Translations under genes and position numbers: made by a program | Assembly: GCF_021347895.1 (NCBI RefSeq) | Contig: NC_067136.1 | Location: 744,001 to 808,000 of the forward strand | Source of the DNA: Acanthochromis polyacanthus | Taxonomy: Eukaryota > Chordata > Actinopteri > Pomacentridae | Direction of reading: 5' to 3' | Length of the DNA: 64,000 nt | Shown: in pieces, positions 48,426 through 59,492 of the stretch | How the letters are laid out: every line of letters starts with the position of its first letter | How positions within the stretch are numbered: the first letter of the stretch is position 1 | Notes under the pieces: model-generated | What the model was told of the DNA's origin: nothing | The model's database searches: none | Seen by the model: the letters and a program-made list of their open reading frames with translations, nothing else

Positions 48426-48818
48426 TTAAGATTTTTCCAAGGGTCCAGTCGATATGGGGGTTATGTAGCTGGAGCCAGGGGAATCCGAGGCCCAGAGGGG
48501 TGTGCGAGTTGGGCAGGATACAGAGGGTGATGGATTCTGTATGATTTCCAGAGATGCGGATGGTGATGGGATGGTCTGGTTCTTAACGTGGGCTAGGTGG
48601 CAGCCATTCAGGGACAGGGCGCAGAGAGGGGGTTGAATCGGTTCAGTGGGTATGTAGAGTTGTCTGACTAGGGCTTCGTCGATGAAATTGCCCTCAGCAA
48701 TTTCCACCAGCGTGGCGACTGAATACTGGTGATTTTCCCACTGAAGCAAGGTTTTCACCCGGAGGTGAGTCGTTGGAGAGGAGAACATGGTACGGCTCAC
48801 CAGGACCTCCCCGGTCAC
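48426..48818 (-). pseudogene. Chromovirus protease region
   Basis: Between the gag knuckle and the RT, the frame reads VATLVEIAEGNFIDEALVRQ. In related elements this position is an aspartic protease with D-S-G before A-E-G-N-F-I-D. Here V-E-I replaces D-S-G, so the catalytic aspartate is gone. Confidence 0.7.
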
Positions 48819-50025
48819 TGGCGAGTCGCGGCTTTTCCCTGCTTGGCCGGGCAGGTGGCAGCATAATGACCCACCTCACCGCAGTACAAACAGGTGGCCA
48901 GCCGTCGGCGGGACACCTTCTCTTCGTCAGTGAGGCGGGCCCGGCCAAGCTGCATGGGCTCCTCCCCGGGTGCTGGTTGGATCAGAGCTGAGGGCAGGGG
49001 CCGGGTTAGTGGGGCTGGCCAATGCGGGGGGCTGGTTCCGCGGGTGCCGGGGTAGGAGCGGGGCTGGACTGGGAGATGAGGCCAGGCAGACTGGGGAACC
49101 TGGGTCTTCTTCTCCCGGCGTCGTTCTCGCAGCCAGTTGTCCAGCCAGATTGTCATTTCGATGAGTGAGTCTAAATCTGACGCCTCCTCCTTAGGGGCGA
49201 GCTCATCCTTTAGTTTGTCACTCAATCCGCGCTGGAATGCATAGCGGAGGGCGGAATCATTCCAGTCACAATCCGCCACCAGGATCCGGAATTCAACTGC
49301 ATAATCGGCCACACTCTGACTCCCTTGGGTTAGGCTGCCCAGGCATTTGGCGGCGTCCGGTCCTTGGACTGGATGGTCAAAAATGCGGCGCATCTCCTCC
49401 GTAAAGGCAGCGTAAGACTCACAGGCCAGTTTCTTATTTAGCCAGACCGCCGATCCCCAGCGTAGCGCAGCTCCAGTCAGCAGGCTGAGTGTGTATGTGA
49501 CCTTCTGTTGATCAGTGCTGTAAGTGAGGGGTTGCATACCGAAGACCAGGGAGACCTGCATCAGGAAATCCCGGCAGGCTCCCTGGTCGCCGGAGTAACG
49601 TTCTGGTTTGGGGACGTATGGTTCGCGGGTTGGAGATGAGGGGGGAGCTGCAGGTTCCGGGACTTGAGGGGATCTGGTTGCAGAGGGGCTGGAGCTGGTT
49701 GGAATGCAGAGAGCTGGGCAAGGGCGGAGGTAACCTGATTGAGCTGTGTGGTCATGTTATCCATCTGTGTGTGTATCTGACTGGCAGAGGAAGCTAGATC
49801 TTGGAGTGCTTGGCTGTGTTGGTTGAGTATGGTCGGGGCTGAGGCTACCTGTGTCATCTGGCTAGATAAGGTGTCTAGTTGTGCATTTATTCGGTGTCCA
49901 GAATCAGCTAACTCATGGAGTGACTTACTGGGTTGGCCCAATAATTGTCCATGTACGGAAACGGCTTGCATGAGGTTGGGGGGAGAGGGCTGGTCTGGTC
50001 CCGGCAGCGGGTCCTCCGAGTCCAT
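48815..50025 (-). pseudogene. Chromovirus gag, frameshifted
   Basis: ATG at 50025 (MDSEDPLPGPDQP). A coiled-coil-like N-terminal part has repeated LSSQMTQV-type heptads. A frameshift near 49600-49640 follows. The capsid-like domain (TYTLSLLTGAALRWGSAVW, YAVEFRILVADCDW, AFQRGLSDKLKDEL) and one CCHC knuckle (CLYCGEVGHYAATC) end at 48815. It is similar in kind to the gag domain seen in PEG10/RTL host genes, but here it is part of a plain retroelement. Confidence 0.82.
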
Positions 50026-50044
50026 TTTGGTGGCCAGATTATTC

Positions 50045-50912
50045 GGTCACAGATTTCAGACTGGACTCAAGCAGAGGAACCACGCTACCCAGGCAGAGGT
50101 GGAATAAGAAGGAGGTTTATTGTCTGGGAGGGTTATTGATGATGGATGAAGGTCCGGGGTGCGTTCGGGAGGGGGTGAAGGGTTGGTCCCTTTCTGGAGA
50201 GGGTGAGCCGGGGATCGGCGGCCGTCGTCGCTTCTGGGAGGTTAGCCGAGTGTGGCGGCGGATGGTAGGAGGATCCCTGGCGGCGGGAGAGCTCGGTGGT
50301 GGACGAGGATCCAGGGAGGGAGAACGCCGAAAGGAGAGGGGAGGCAGACACTGACGATCCAGGAAGGAGTGAGGGACAAACCGGGCTGAAGGATGGCAGG
50401 TGGATCTGGGGGGTACCAGGAGGGGGGAAGCCAGGAGGGGGGAAGCCAGGAGGGGGTCCGGTGGGGAACACGGTGTCTGGAGGGTCCAAGGGAGGGAAAA
50501 CAGATGGAGCACGGCAGGCAGGAGTCCAGACAGCTGGTTCTGACGAAGCAGAGAAGAGAGAATTAGTTAGGAGCAATTCAGACACAGAGACAAAAACATG
50601 CAGGCTCGAGAGCGACTGACTAGGACGTCGAGTACAACAATCTGGCGGAGAATGGAGGAGTGAACCAGTCTTCTTATTGCAGAGGTGGATGATTAGTGGA
50701 ATGAGCTCCAGCTGTCCAGACTCCAGTGAGGCGGCTGATTAGTGCATTGCTGGGGAGAGGGAGAGAGAAAGGGAGAAGGAGAGAAGAAGAGGGAGAGAGA
50801 AAGGGAGAAGGAGAGAGGACACGAGAGGGAGAGAAAAGTGGGGAGACAGATGGGAAAAGGGTATTTGGATGCCAGGTAGGGTGGACGGGGGTGAGGAGAG
50901 AGAGCCCTGACA
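50045..50912 (-). repeat. 5' LTR of the chromovirus
   Basis: About 868 bases. It differs from the 3' LTR by a duplicated GGAGGGGGGAAGCCA unit, an extra GA-rich block near 50780-50810, a replaced segment near 50190-50215, and lack of the 37-bp palindrome. Divergence is clearly higher than for the other Gypsy element. Confidence 0.85.
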
Positions 50913-51058
50913 ATTTAATTTTACTAATCAGTATTCTATCCTTGGCTTTACGGCATCAAACGAGGAAGTGAGCAACAGAAAGAACCGTCGTGGAGGAACA
51001 CGGGTGGAGTGCCTTAGAGTATTCTACTCAAACCAAAGCCATGGGAACCTACATGCAT

Positions 51059-52523
51059 CAGTCCCTCCAGGATTTCGCAGGCGTTTTTTGTAATTGTTGC
51101 GGCGGAAAATGCCTGAATTCGCGGCAGCTTTTCTAAAAAAATTTAGATAAAAGTTGCGATGTTTTAAGCTTATTTGTTGTGATGAAATTGTTACAGTGAC
51201 AACTGCTAAACAGCTACATTTTTTCCAGCTTGTAGAACATGTTTCAACACTGTAATTGACTAAATTTATTCAGAAATTAATTATTAAACGTTCCAACCCA
51301 TTTCCACAAAAGCTGGCACACCATGGTGGGACATTAGCAGCAGCCACATACTGGTTTAACATGATAACACAAAATGTCATAGTACCTACAAAAATGATAA
51401 TTTACTATTGAATGAATCATATTTGGACATATCTGTCAGTGGTCTAAAAAGTTAATTTCACTTCCTGGCACACACGTGTTCACACACACACGTTCACGGC
51501 TTGTCACGTCAATTAACAAGAACAACACTGAGAGAGCGCAATACTCAACCAAGACAGGTGTGTGTTCTGCATGTGTACATACCGAATCGTGTGACCTAAA
51601 TATGTAGCAGGCATAGACGGGAATTGATGGGACTCAGAAACACCCCCACAATTTAATCAGTTGTTCCTTGTGCCATTTCCGATACGTCCACAGTGGTAGA
51701 TTTGTTGTAGGATCACAATCGTGATCATCAGCAGGCCGCTGAAGTAGCGTTCACTTGTTGCCATGGTTACTGTGCTGCTATCAGACGCCGTGCCGCTATG
51801 AATCCTTAACAAATCCATGGATCCAAACTTTAAGCCGTATCACTGCTGAAGTCTAATCACTTGGTCCTTGTGTCATTTCTGACCGACCATGAAAACTTCA
51901 TTCAAACCTCTGAGACTGTTTTTGAGTGATGTTGGTAACAGAGGAAGGATTCACACACGCTGATCGTCACATAACTCTGCCGTGTTCTTTGGTGGAATAA
52001 TTAATCTAATTTATCTTTATTCTTTCAGTGCTCTAATGAATATGGATGCAACAGTTTCCATCATGGTGATTTGTCTGGTCTGTTGTCTGATCATTTCAGC
52101 CGTTCTAATATGTTTTGTGCTTTTAAAAAAAGTGCGTATCAATCCATGATTTTTTTTCTTTTCTGTATTCCACCACAATATTGCATGGGTGTAAAACAGT
52201 TTAGCTCTACTTTGATGAAGAACATCAGTGAATTAATTGTTTATCACGGTCTTCAGCAGTAATTTTTGTTGTTAAATGAGAGACGTTAGTACCGCACATG
52301 TCTGCATCTTCAAACCATAAACAGGAAGTGAATTCGGTGACATACGTGCATTATGTTTGCGCTGGGAGCTGCTATGATTGGTGGAACTCACGGGAGGCGG
52401 GCCAAAATTGCGGGAAAGTTGCGGTGATTGGACAAAGTTGAGAGGTCGCACAGAAGTCATGGAGATTGGTTGATTTCACATGAATTCGCGCCATCGCAAC
52501 ATCATGAATTCCCGGAGGGACTG
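51059..52523. mobile_element. hAT-like non-autonomous element
   Basis: Ends CAGTCCCTCCAGG (51059) and the reverse complement of CAGTCCCTCCGGG (52523) bound about 1.46 kb without a transposase. The flanks read ATGCAT and ATGTAT, an imperfect target duplication. CAG-starting short termini fit hAT-derived elements. Confidence 0.6.
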
Positions 52524-53220
52524 ATGTATTTAGTTGATGATTCAGAAATCCCATAAATCTGTTTTTATGTTTGCTTTGTTTAAACTGCTGCTACTGCAGC
52601 TGATAGAACACTAATAAGACAACTGATCAGTTTATTAGTATTGATCACAGAGAATATTCAATCAGTAACTTTAGTTTCACTTTGATTTGGTTCTAATTAA
52701 AGAGCTTTCCTTCATTATGAGACAGTACCAGACCTACATGCACTTCAATGCAATAAGTTTAATATATGAAGCCTGATAGTTTTATTGTTCAACTGTCTGT
52801 TATCAATAATAAGCTGCATTGATCAGTAAAGTAAACATATTAAACACGTTTACCAGTTTTCTACAAGCATTCCTGTCTTACATCATTTCCAGTAGCAGCT
52901 TTTAACCCTCATAAATGTTTGTGTTCCTCATAGTTCTCCATTAAAACAACCTGTTGACTGAAGCAGCTGAACACCATCAGTTCATTTAGAGGAGAAAACA
53001 ATCAGATGATCGTTGAACATTGACCTTTGTCTTATGAGTCTGAAGCAGAAAGTCTGAGTTAACAGAGAAAAATGAAAACCACCTTTATACCTACAATACC
53101 CCTGTACTATACTATATATTACTATATGTGTAATATACCAATATTTTATACTATATACTGTATGTACTATACCTTTGTACTTTACTATATATGCACAATG
53201 CCACTGTCATTGAATAACTG
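52524..53220. other. No gene; short relic of the 16-bp minisatellite
   Basis: Intron-type AT-rich DNA. At 53100-53210 a degenerate run of TGTACTATACTATAT-like units resembles the 38.8-kb minisatellite. Confidence 0.5.
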
Positions 53221-53238
53221 GAATAACTTCAGTCTCAG

Positions 53239-53341
53239 TCATCTATAGATCAGAAAACCAACATCAAAAAGTAACACACACACTACTGGTCCTACAATGA
53301 TTCCACCCATGTTCACATCTCCAGTGTTTCATCCTGGTCTC
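53239..53341 (-). pseudogene. Decayed short-tail transmembrane exon B
   Basis: Acceptor GTCTGTAG at 53342. The phase-1 frame gives DQDETLEM and stops. A shifted frame gives MGGIIVGPVVCVLLFDVG and FLIYR-stop, clearly a relic of the membrane span seen intact at 16.8 kb. Either a small indel killed it or it now ends a soluble form. Confidence 0.55.
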
Positions 53342-53523
53342 CTACAGACATCAGAGATATCAGAGGTATCAGAGATATCAGAGGTATCAGGTGTTTGAAC
53401 ATCAGTCAGATCAGCTGTTTTCTCCAAAGTCTCATCAGCAACATCTTTAGAAACCATAAACATCTGATCTGAGACCAAGCAGCTTCATCAGAGACACAAA
53501 CTGAACTCTCAACACAAACTCAC

Positions 53524-53865
53524 CTGACAGATAAACTTTCAGGTAGATGATGCTGAAGGGTTCAGTCTTTCCTTTCTGAGAAACACGACACACGTATTTT
53601 CCAGTGTCCTCCATCTTCACATTCTTCAGAATCAGACAAAAGTTTCCGTCCTTCATCTCTTTGTCCTGCAGATCCACCCGGTACGTATAAGATGGATGCT
53701 GGTTGATTGGATCAAAGCTTCCGTCCCGGTACAGGAGAACAAATTCTGGATCCAGTCCAGGTCTGATCCACTCTGCAGCTGTGATGTCATTTTTGTTGTT
53801 GATGTTGGGAGCTTTACATGGTAGAATGACATCCTGTCCATGTTTAGCTGGGATGATTTTCTGAG
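53524..53865 (-). CDS. V-set Ig exon of a second receptor
   Basis: 342 nt, phase 1 to 1, acceptor TTCTTCAG, donor GTGAGT. It encodes GQDVILPCKAPN, AAEWIRPGLDPEFVLLYRDG, RVDLQDKEMKDGNFCLIL and EDTGKYVCRV, with both cysteines, the Trp and the D-x-G-x-Y-x-C motif. It is about three residues longer in the first loop than the 42.6-kb domain (an added N-K-N-D-type stretch). The exon is open, but its own membrane exon (53239-53341) is decayed and no rod or lamin-tail exons are visible downstream to 44 kb. It could be a pseudogene or splice onward to the 38.4-kb exons. Confidence 0.75.
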
Positions 53866-54149
53866 CTGAAGAAGAAAGAAGAAAGAAGTTAATGTTGATC
53901 CAGATGAGAAGAGTTTAACCACTAAACTCCTCCATGAACTCTGAGCTGCTGCTTCTGTTCTTTTAGTCATCAGTGGATCCATCAGGTTGATGAAGAGGAA
54001 TCAGGACTGACCACATCTGACATTTACATTCTATTTTAGACTGAACTTTATTTCATTGTCTCACATTGATGACTTTTTCTCCAAAGTGTTTTTCTGCCTC
54101 AGGAACATGATCTAAGTGTTGTCATGTTGTTGTCTGACTTCAGTATAAT

Positions 54150-54544
54150 GAATGTCACAACTGTGAATGCTGCACAACTCTCCCTCTTTTTTCTCAAAGG
54201 AAAAGATTTTCACCACATTCCACCAAGTAGTGATGCAGCTCCTTCAAGTAGCTTATCAGAAAATAAAAAATGTGTAGGAACATGATGTAAATATGGCTAA
54301 GAATAATGGAGGGCCTTGGTATCACGGATTGTGTTTCTCTTTCGAGTGGACATGTATGGGGCAAGGCACTTGTCCAACACCATGTGACAAATTTGCCGTG
54401 TCTATGAGGATGGCAGCAGGGTTCCCCAGACTCTCCACCAACTCATGTCTACACTACAACTGTCACTATTTCAAAGGACTTGTCAGATCTTGTCATGTGC
54501 AAGTTTAAGCCTGGCTGTAAGGCACCTTTCAAATGCTGCATGCA
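54150..54544. other. No gene recognised
   Basis: Unassigned sequence with short frames only. Confidence 0.45.
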
Positions 54545-55322
54545 GAGGCTGCTTTGCATGTCTGTCTGTAGATGTGATGGCTCATGTTCCCACAGTTGTG
54601 CAGACATCTAAATAGACAATCATCTTTGTGATGTATTTACACCAAGCTATTAGTCTTCATCCGTAAAAAATTGTAGGTACTATGGCATTTCCTACTTCTA
54701 AAATGTGAACATACACTACATGTACATGTTAGACCACCCTTGATTTCCTCAATTTCTTGTTCATTTTAATTCCTGGTACCACTAAAGGTACATTTGTTTG
54801 GACAAATACAGTGACAACAACAAAAATAACTCATGAGAGTTTAATTTCAGAGCTGGTATCAGACATTTTCCATGGTTTTCTTGATAATAACCAAAATGAC
54901 TTCAGTTTTTCCATCAATAGCTATGGCATTTGTTCTGCCAAAAACAGCTATTAGATTCCATGTTTTCTTTTCTGTCTGTTTTAGTCCCATGATCCACACA
55001 GGAGTTAGTACTGATTCAGAACCATTGTTTCTGATGACTGCAGCCATGCATATTAGCATGCTCTCTCCAAACTTCTGACATTATTCTGCTGTGACAGCAG
55101 CTCATTCCTGTTGCATGAATTCTAACTAATCTGCTTTGTTTTTGGGCTTGTGGTTCTCCATTTCAAATCAAATCAAATCAAATCAAACTTTATTTATAAA
55201 GCACTTTTCATACAATAAAAAGCAGCGCAAAGTGCTGTACAACATTTAAAAACATTAAAAATAAGAATACCCATCCCGCCCTCCCTCCACATAGAAACAC
55301 AACTACACACACACGCACACGC

Positions 55323-55354
<32 letters not shown>

Positions 55355-55751
55355 CGTCACCAATGGCTGTAGGAAGACATGGCGTGGCACTGACGATTGT
55401 GGAAAACGCCTCCATTGGGGCCGTCCACACCGGGAGGAGCTCCAGGCCGTGCCCGCCGGAGGCGCCGGCACCCAGACCCCCCGACCACGACAGACACAGG
55501 GACCCCACACCGAGGTAGGGAGCCCCCCCAACTAGCCGAGCCGAGGAGACCCGAGGACAACACCCCCAGCAGCAGACCAGACACAGCCCCCAGTGTGGAG
55601 GACCCCCCTGAGGAAACACTGGAGTTGAAAGAAATAAAATAAACAAATAAATAAATGTGCTAATAACTAAATAATGGGAAGTAAAAAACCGTAAAATACA
55701 TAAGAAAATAAGGAATGATAAGAACATTAGAATATAAGAAGGCTTAAAAGA

Positions 55752-58357
55752 TCAGTTAAAAGCCTGATTAAAAAGGTAAGTCTTTAACCTTCCTTTAAAA
55801 ACATCAACAGTCTCTGCAGTCCTGAGGTTCTCCGGCAGGCTATTCCAGAGGCGGGGGCCATAATGGCTAAATGCCGCCTCGCCGTGTGTTTGAGTTCTGG
55901 CTTGTGGTATAATTAAGAGTCCGCTGCCAGAGGACCTCAGGGTCCGCGAGGGTTGGTATGTTAAAAGGAGACTGGACAAATAAGAAGGCGCAAGGCCATT
56001 AAGACATTTAAAAACTAATAAAAGAACCTTAAAATCGATCCTGAAACGGACGGGGAGCCAATGCAGCGACTTTAAAACTGGTGTAATGTGTTCCCGCCCC
56101 CTGGTCCTTGTCAGCACGCGTGCGGCTGAGTTTTGTAAAAGCTGAAGATTAAAAATACTCTTTTTGGGAAGACCAGAGAGCAGGGCATTACAATAGTCTA
56201 AACGAGAAGAGATAAAAGCATGCATTAGCACCTCCATGCTGGCCTGAGAGAGAAACGGGCAGACTCTGGCTATATTCTTAAGATGATAAAAACCTATCTT
56301 TGTTATGTTTTTAATATGTGGGATAAAATTCAGCTCAGAGTCAAAAATAACGCCCAGGTTTTTTACAAATTCTGCTGGTTTAAAAACTTGTAATTTAAGT
56401 AAAAGTTTCTCTCTCTGACCTTCAGGACCTATAACTAAAACCTCAGTTTTGTCCTGGTTGAGCTGTAGGAAGTTCGCTGCCATCCATGACTTAATGTCTA
56501 AAATACACTTTAAAAGAGTATCAATTGGCCCTGTGTCATCAGGAGACACGGCAATGTACAGCTGTGTATCATCAGCGTAGCTATGGAAACTGATGCCGTG
56601 TCTCCTGATGACGTCCCCAAGAGGAAGCATATAAAGATTTAAAAGAATGGGACCTAAAATTGACCCTTGGGGAACCCCACACCTAATTTCATGGGTTCCT
56701 GAGGAACACGTATCCATACTTGCATAAAAACATCGGTCTGAAAGATAAGAGTTGAACCAGTTAAGCACAGTACCAGAGAGGCCAACCAGGTGTCTGAGTC
56801 TGTTTAATAAGATATGATGGTCTACTGTATCAAAAGCGGCGCTTAGATCCAGTAGAACCAACACTGTTAGTTTTTTATTATCTAAATTCCACCTGATATC
56901 ATTTAAAATCTTTAAAAGTGCTGTCTCTGTACTGTGGTTCATCCTAAAACCAGACTGATGTGTTTCTAAAATGTTAATTCTGTTTAAAAAGTCACTGACT
57001 TGGTTAAGAACCAGTTTTTCTAAAACGGTAAGTTGGATACAGGACGGTAGTTATTAAGAACATTAGGGTCTAGACTGCTCTTCTTCAGGAGGGGCTTCAC
57101 CACCGCCGTTTTAAAGGCAGTGGGGAAGACACCTGTCTGAAGAGAGCAGTTCATTATTTTTAAAAATTGTTCCTCAAAGAATCCATAAAATGATTTTAAG
57201 AGTGGTGTGGGAATATCATCTAAAAGGCAGGCTGTTGGATTTACTTGGGAGAAAACTCGACCCAGTGTCCTTGCATCAACCAGGGCAAAACTCTCCAGGG
57301 TTTCCTCAGGCAAGGACAGCAGATCAGATGTGTTAACAGGTAAAACTTGGTGGGATAAAAGACTGGATCTGATGTCCTTGATCTTGGTTCTGAAGTGGTC
57401 TGCAAAGTTCTCACAAAGAGTGTCTGATGGTGTCTTCAAAGCTTTATTAAAATTAGTGCCTGCTAAAACATTGAAAGTGGAGAAGAGGAACCGGGGGTTG
57501 TTTTTATGTTCTGTGATGAGTTGTGAGAAATGAGAAGTTCTTTCCTGTTTGACTGCATTATTGTAGGTTTTGAGTTGTTGACGTAAGATTTCATGATGAA
57601 CTTTTAGTTTTGATTTCCTCCATCTCCTTTCAGCACTCCTGCAGTTTCTTTTTAAGTGATTGATTTTATCATTTTTTCTCCATGGGGGTATCGTTTTCTT
57701 TCTGATTGTTTTTGTTAAAAGTGGAGCCACTGAGTCCAGAGTTGACTTCAGTCTGTTGTTAAAATTGTCAACAATAAAATCACACGGTGCAGGCAGAATT
57801 ACTGCAGGAGTGCTCTGTAAAATCTCAATAAAATTTGCAGCCACCTCAGAAGTTAGATAGCGTTTCCTCACTGTTCTCACCGGGGCCTCCTGCTGGTTAA
57901 AACTGGCGATATTAAAAAACACACAGTAATGGTCAGACACAGCCAGGTCAACAACAGAGGACACACCAATGGACAAGCCATGGGTTATAACCAGGTCAAC
58001 AACAGAGGACACACCAATGGACAGGCCATGGGTTATAACCAGGTCAACAACAGAGGACACACCAATGGACAGGCCATGGGTTATAACCAGGTCAACAACA
58101 GAGGACACACCAGTGGACAGGCCATGGGTTATAACCAGGTCAACAACAGAGGACACACCAATGGACAGGCCATGGGTTATAACCAGGTCCACGGTGTGTC
58201 CTCTGTTGTGAGTCGGCTGTGTGACATGCTGTGTAAAATCAAGGCAGTTTAAAAGATTTAAAAAGTCTCTGGACTTTGAGTCCGAGATGTTGTCAATGTG
58301 TAGATTAAAATCGCCAGTTATTAAAATTCTGTTGTATTTGGTGTGAATGATTGACAA
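55752..58357 (-). pseudogene. L2 endonuclease-RT with expanded endonuclease repeat
   Basis: The endonuclease frame 57020-58357 has LITGDFNLHID and the SDHYC catalytic motif, and runs on to RPVSNLPF of the RT. The frame then breaks for about 100 bases. The RT resumes in 55752-56942 ([57 protein letters not shown]). Just before SDHYC a 16-residue unit (VITHGLSIGVSSVVDL) occurs five times in frame, instead of once. Confidence 0.87.
57944..58183. repeat. 48-bp tandem repeat, five copies
   Basis: Five units of 48 bases starting CAGGTCAACAACAGAGGACA at 57944, 57992, 58040, 58088 and 58136, nearly identical. A diverged partial unit follows at 58184. Confidence 0.97.
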
Positions 58358-58779
58358 GAGATTTGAGAATTGACTGATAAAAAGGCTGGAGTGATGGGGT
58401 GGTCTGTAGACTGTTAGACAGAGGATCTGGGCGCTGCTAAAAACAAAAGCATGATGCTCAAAGGATGCATAACTGTTAAAGAATACTTCAGTTGGGGTGA
58501 GATCATTTTTAGTAATGGAGGCTGTTCCTCCTCCTCTTCTACCCTGTCTGATGGAGAATAAAAAGTTAAAATTCGGTGGAGAAGCCTCGGTGAGAACAAC
58601 AGGTGCGTCAGTGCCAAGCCATGTCTCTGTCAGGAGAAGACTGTCTGTTCTGTTGGGTCTGTTAAAAACAACAGTTTGGATGTTATGGGTGATGTAGTCC
58701 GGTGTTTTTGTGGGCAGAGGGTGAGTGAGTGAGGTGTGCGGTGAGTGGGCGTGGCTTATTGCCAGTCAGTCAGCTGGAG

Positions 58780-59035
58780 ATGATTGGACCACATGGTGTA
58801 TGTTATCTGTTAAAATGGAGCTGCCCAGTGTGCTCGGATGCAGTCCGTCGTAACGATAAAACGCAGGGCGGTTCCAGAAGAGGTTAAAATTGTCAATATA
58901 TTCAGGTTGTGGGCCGTGCAGGTGTGCCGGAGCCAGACGCTCAAACTGAGGAGTCTAGAGAAACGCTCGGCACCGCGAGACAGAGTCGGTATGGGCCCGC
59001 TGATAAACACTGTCTTACCACAGCTTTTAAGAAGG
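58780..59035 (-). pseudogene. SGNH-esterase-like ORF1 end of the L2
   Basis: The minus strand reads FISGPIPTLSRGAERFSRLL, then, after a frameshift, NFNLFWNRPAFYRYDGLHPS. The D-G-L-H-P motif holds the catalytic Asp and His of the SGNH hydrolase domain carried by some CR1/L2 first ORFs. The serine block is missing. Confidence 0.7.
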
Positions 59036-59492
59036 ATTTAGCAGGTGATGATTTTCCACAGGTTTTCAATTGGATTTAGATCTGGTGATTGAGCAGCCAA
59101 GGCATGGTTCCAATGTTCTGGTTCTCCATCCAGGCTTTAACTGACCTTGTCTTGTTGGAAAACCCAGTCATTGGAGGCAGGAAAGAGTTTTCCAGCTGAT
59201 GGAAGAAGACTGTTTTCAAGAGTAGTGCTGTACATGACCTGGTTCATTGACGCTGTTCCACCCAGACTGAAACTACCTCAGATGCTCACTGATCCACCCC
59301 CATGTTTTACTGTAGGGGCAGACAGTCTGGTTTGCAGCTTCTCCAGGCTTCCTCCTAACCAGTAAGTTGGCTGGAGTGGGCATCAAGTGAAAATTGGAGT
59401 CATCATTGAAGAGAACTTTAGTCCAATCATCAACAGTCAAGTCCTATTTCTCCACAGTGTCCACTCATTTTAAGATCCCTGGAGGTCTGAGG

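Larger units (their letters stand above)
44642..50912 (-). mobile_element. Chromovirus-type Ty3/Gypsy element, degraded
   Basis: A minus-strand LTR retrotransposon with two LTRs of about 850 bases. A purine tract adjoins the 3' LTR (minus-strand GAGGAGGGGG just above 45491). Its coding order is gag, protease, RT, RNase H, integrase, chromodomain. The gag (GMQPLTYSTDQQKV, TGAALRW) resembles the sushi-type chromoviruses related to vertebrate PEG10/RTL genes. All ORFs carry breaks and catalytic residues are altered in protease and integrase. No matching target duplication is visible. It is much more GC-rich than its surroundings. Confidence 0.88.
53221..54149 (-). repeat. Segmental duplicate B (V-set exon block)
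   Basis: Partner of 42300-43222. Shared sequence ends on the right within GTCTGACTTCAGTATAATGA and on the left at GAATAACTGGAATAACTTCAG. Confidence 0.85.
55156..59040 (-). mobile_element. L2/CR1-type LINE, minus strand, with esterase remnant
   Basis: The 3' tail is an AAATC-type repeat (55168-55187 in plus view) next to a TTTATAAATAAAG block. Coding parts from 5' to 3' are an SGNH esterase-like ORF1 end (58780-59035), endonuclease (57.9-58.4 kb) and RT (55752-57.1 kb). It is the most complete L2 here and of the same family as the copy at 32567. It is cut at 59040 against the Tc1-like element. Confidence 0.85.

Noticed and set aside
44700..51000. Many GC-rich plus-strand open frames (Gly/Arg-rich)
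   Set aside because: They are shadows of the minus-strand chromovirus genes and LTRs.
57929..58252. Plus-strand repeat protein with five 16-residue units
   Set aside because: It is the antisense reading of the LINE endonuclease repeat. The minus frame has the conserved endonuclease motifs on both sides.
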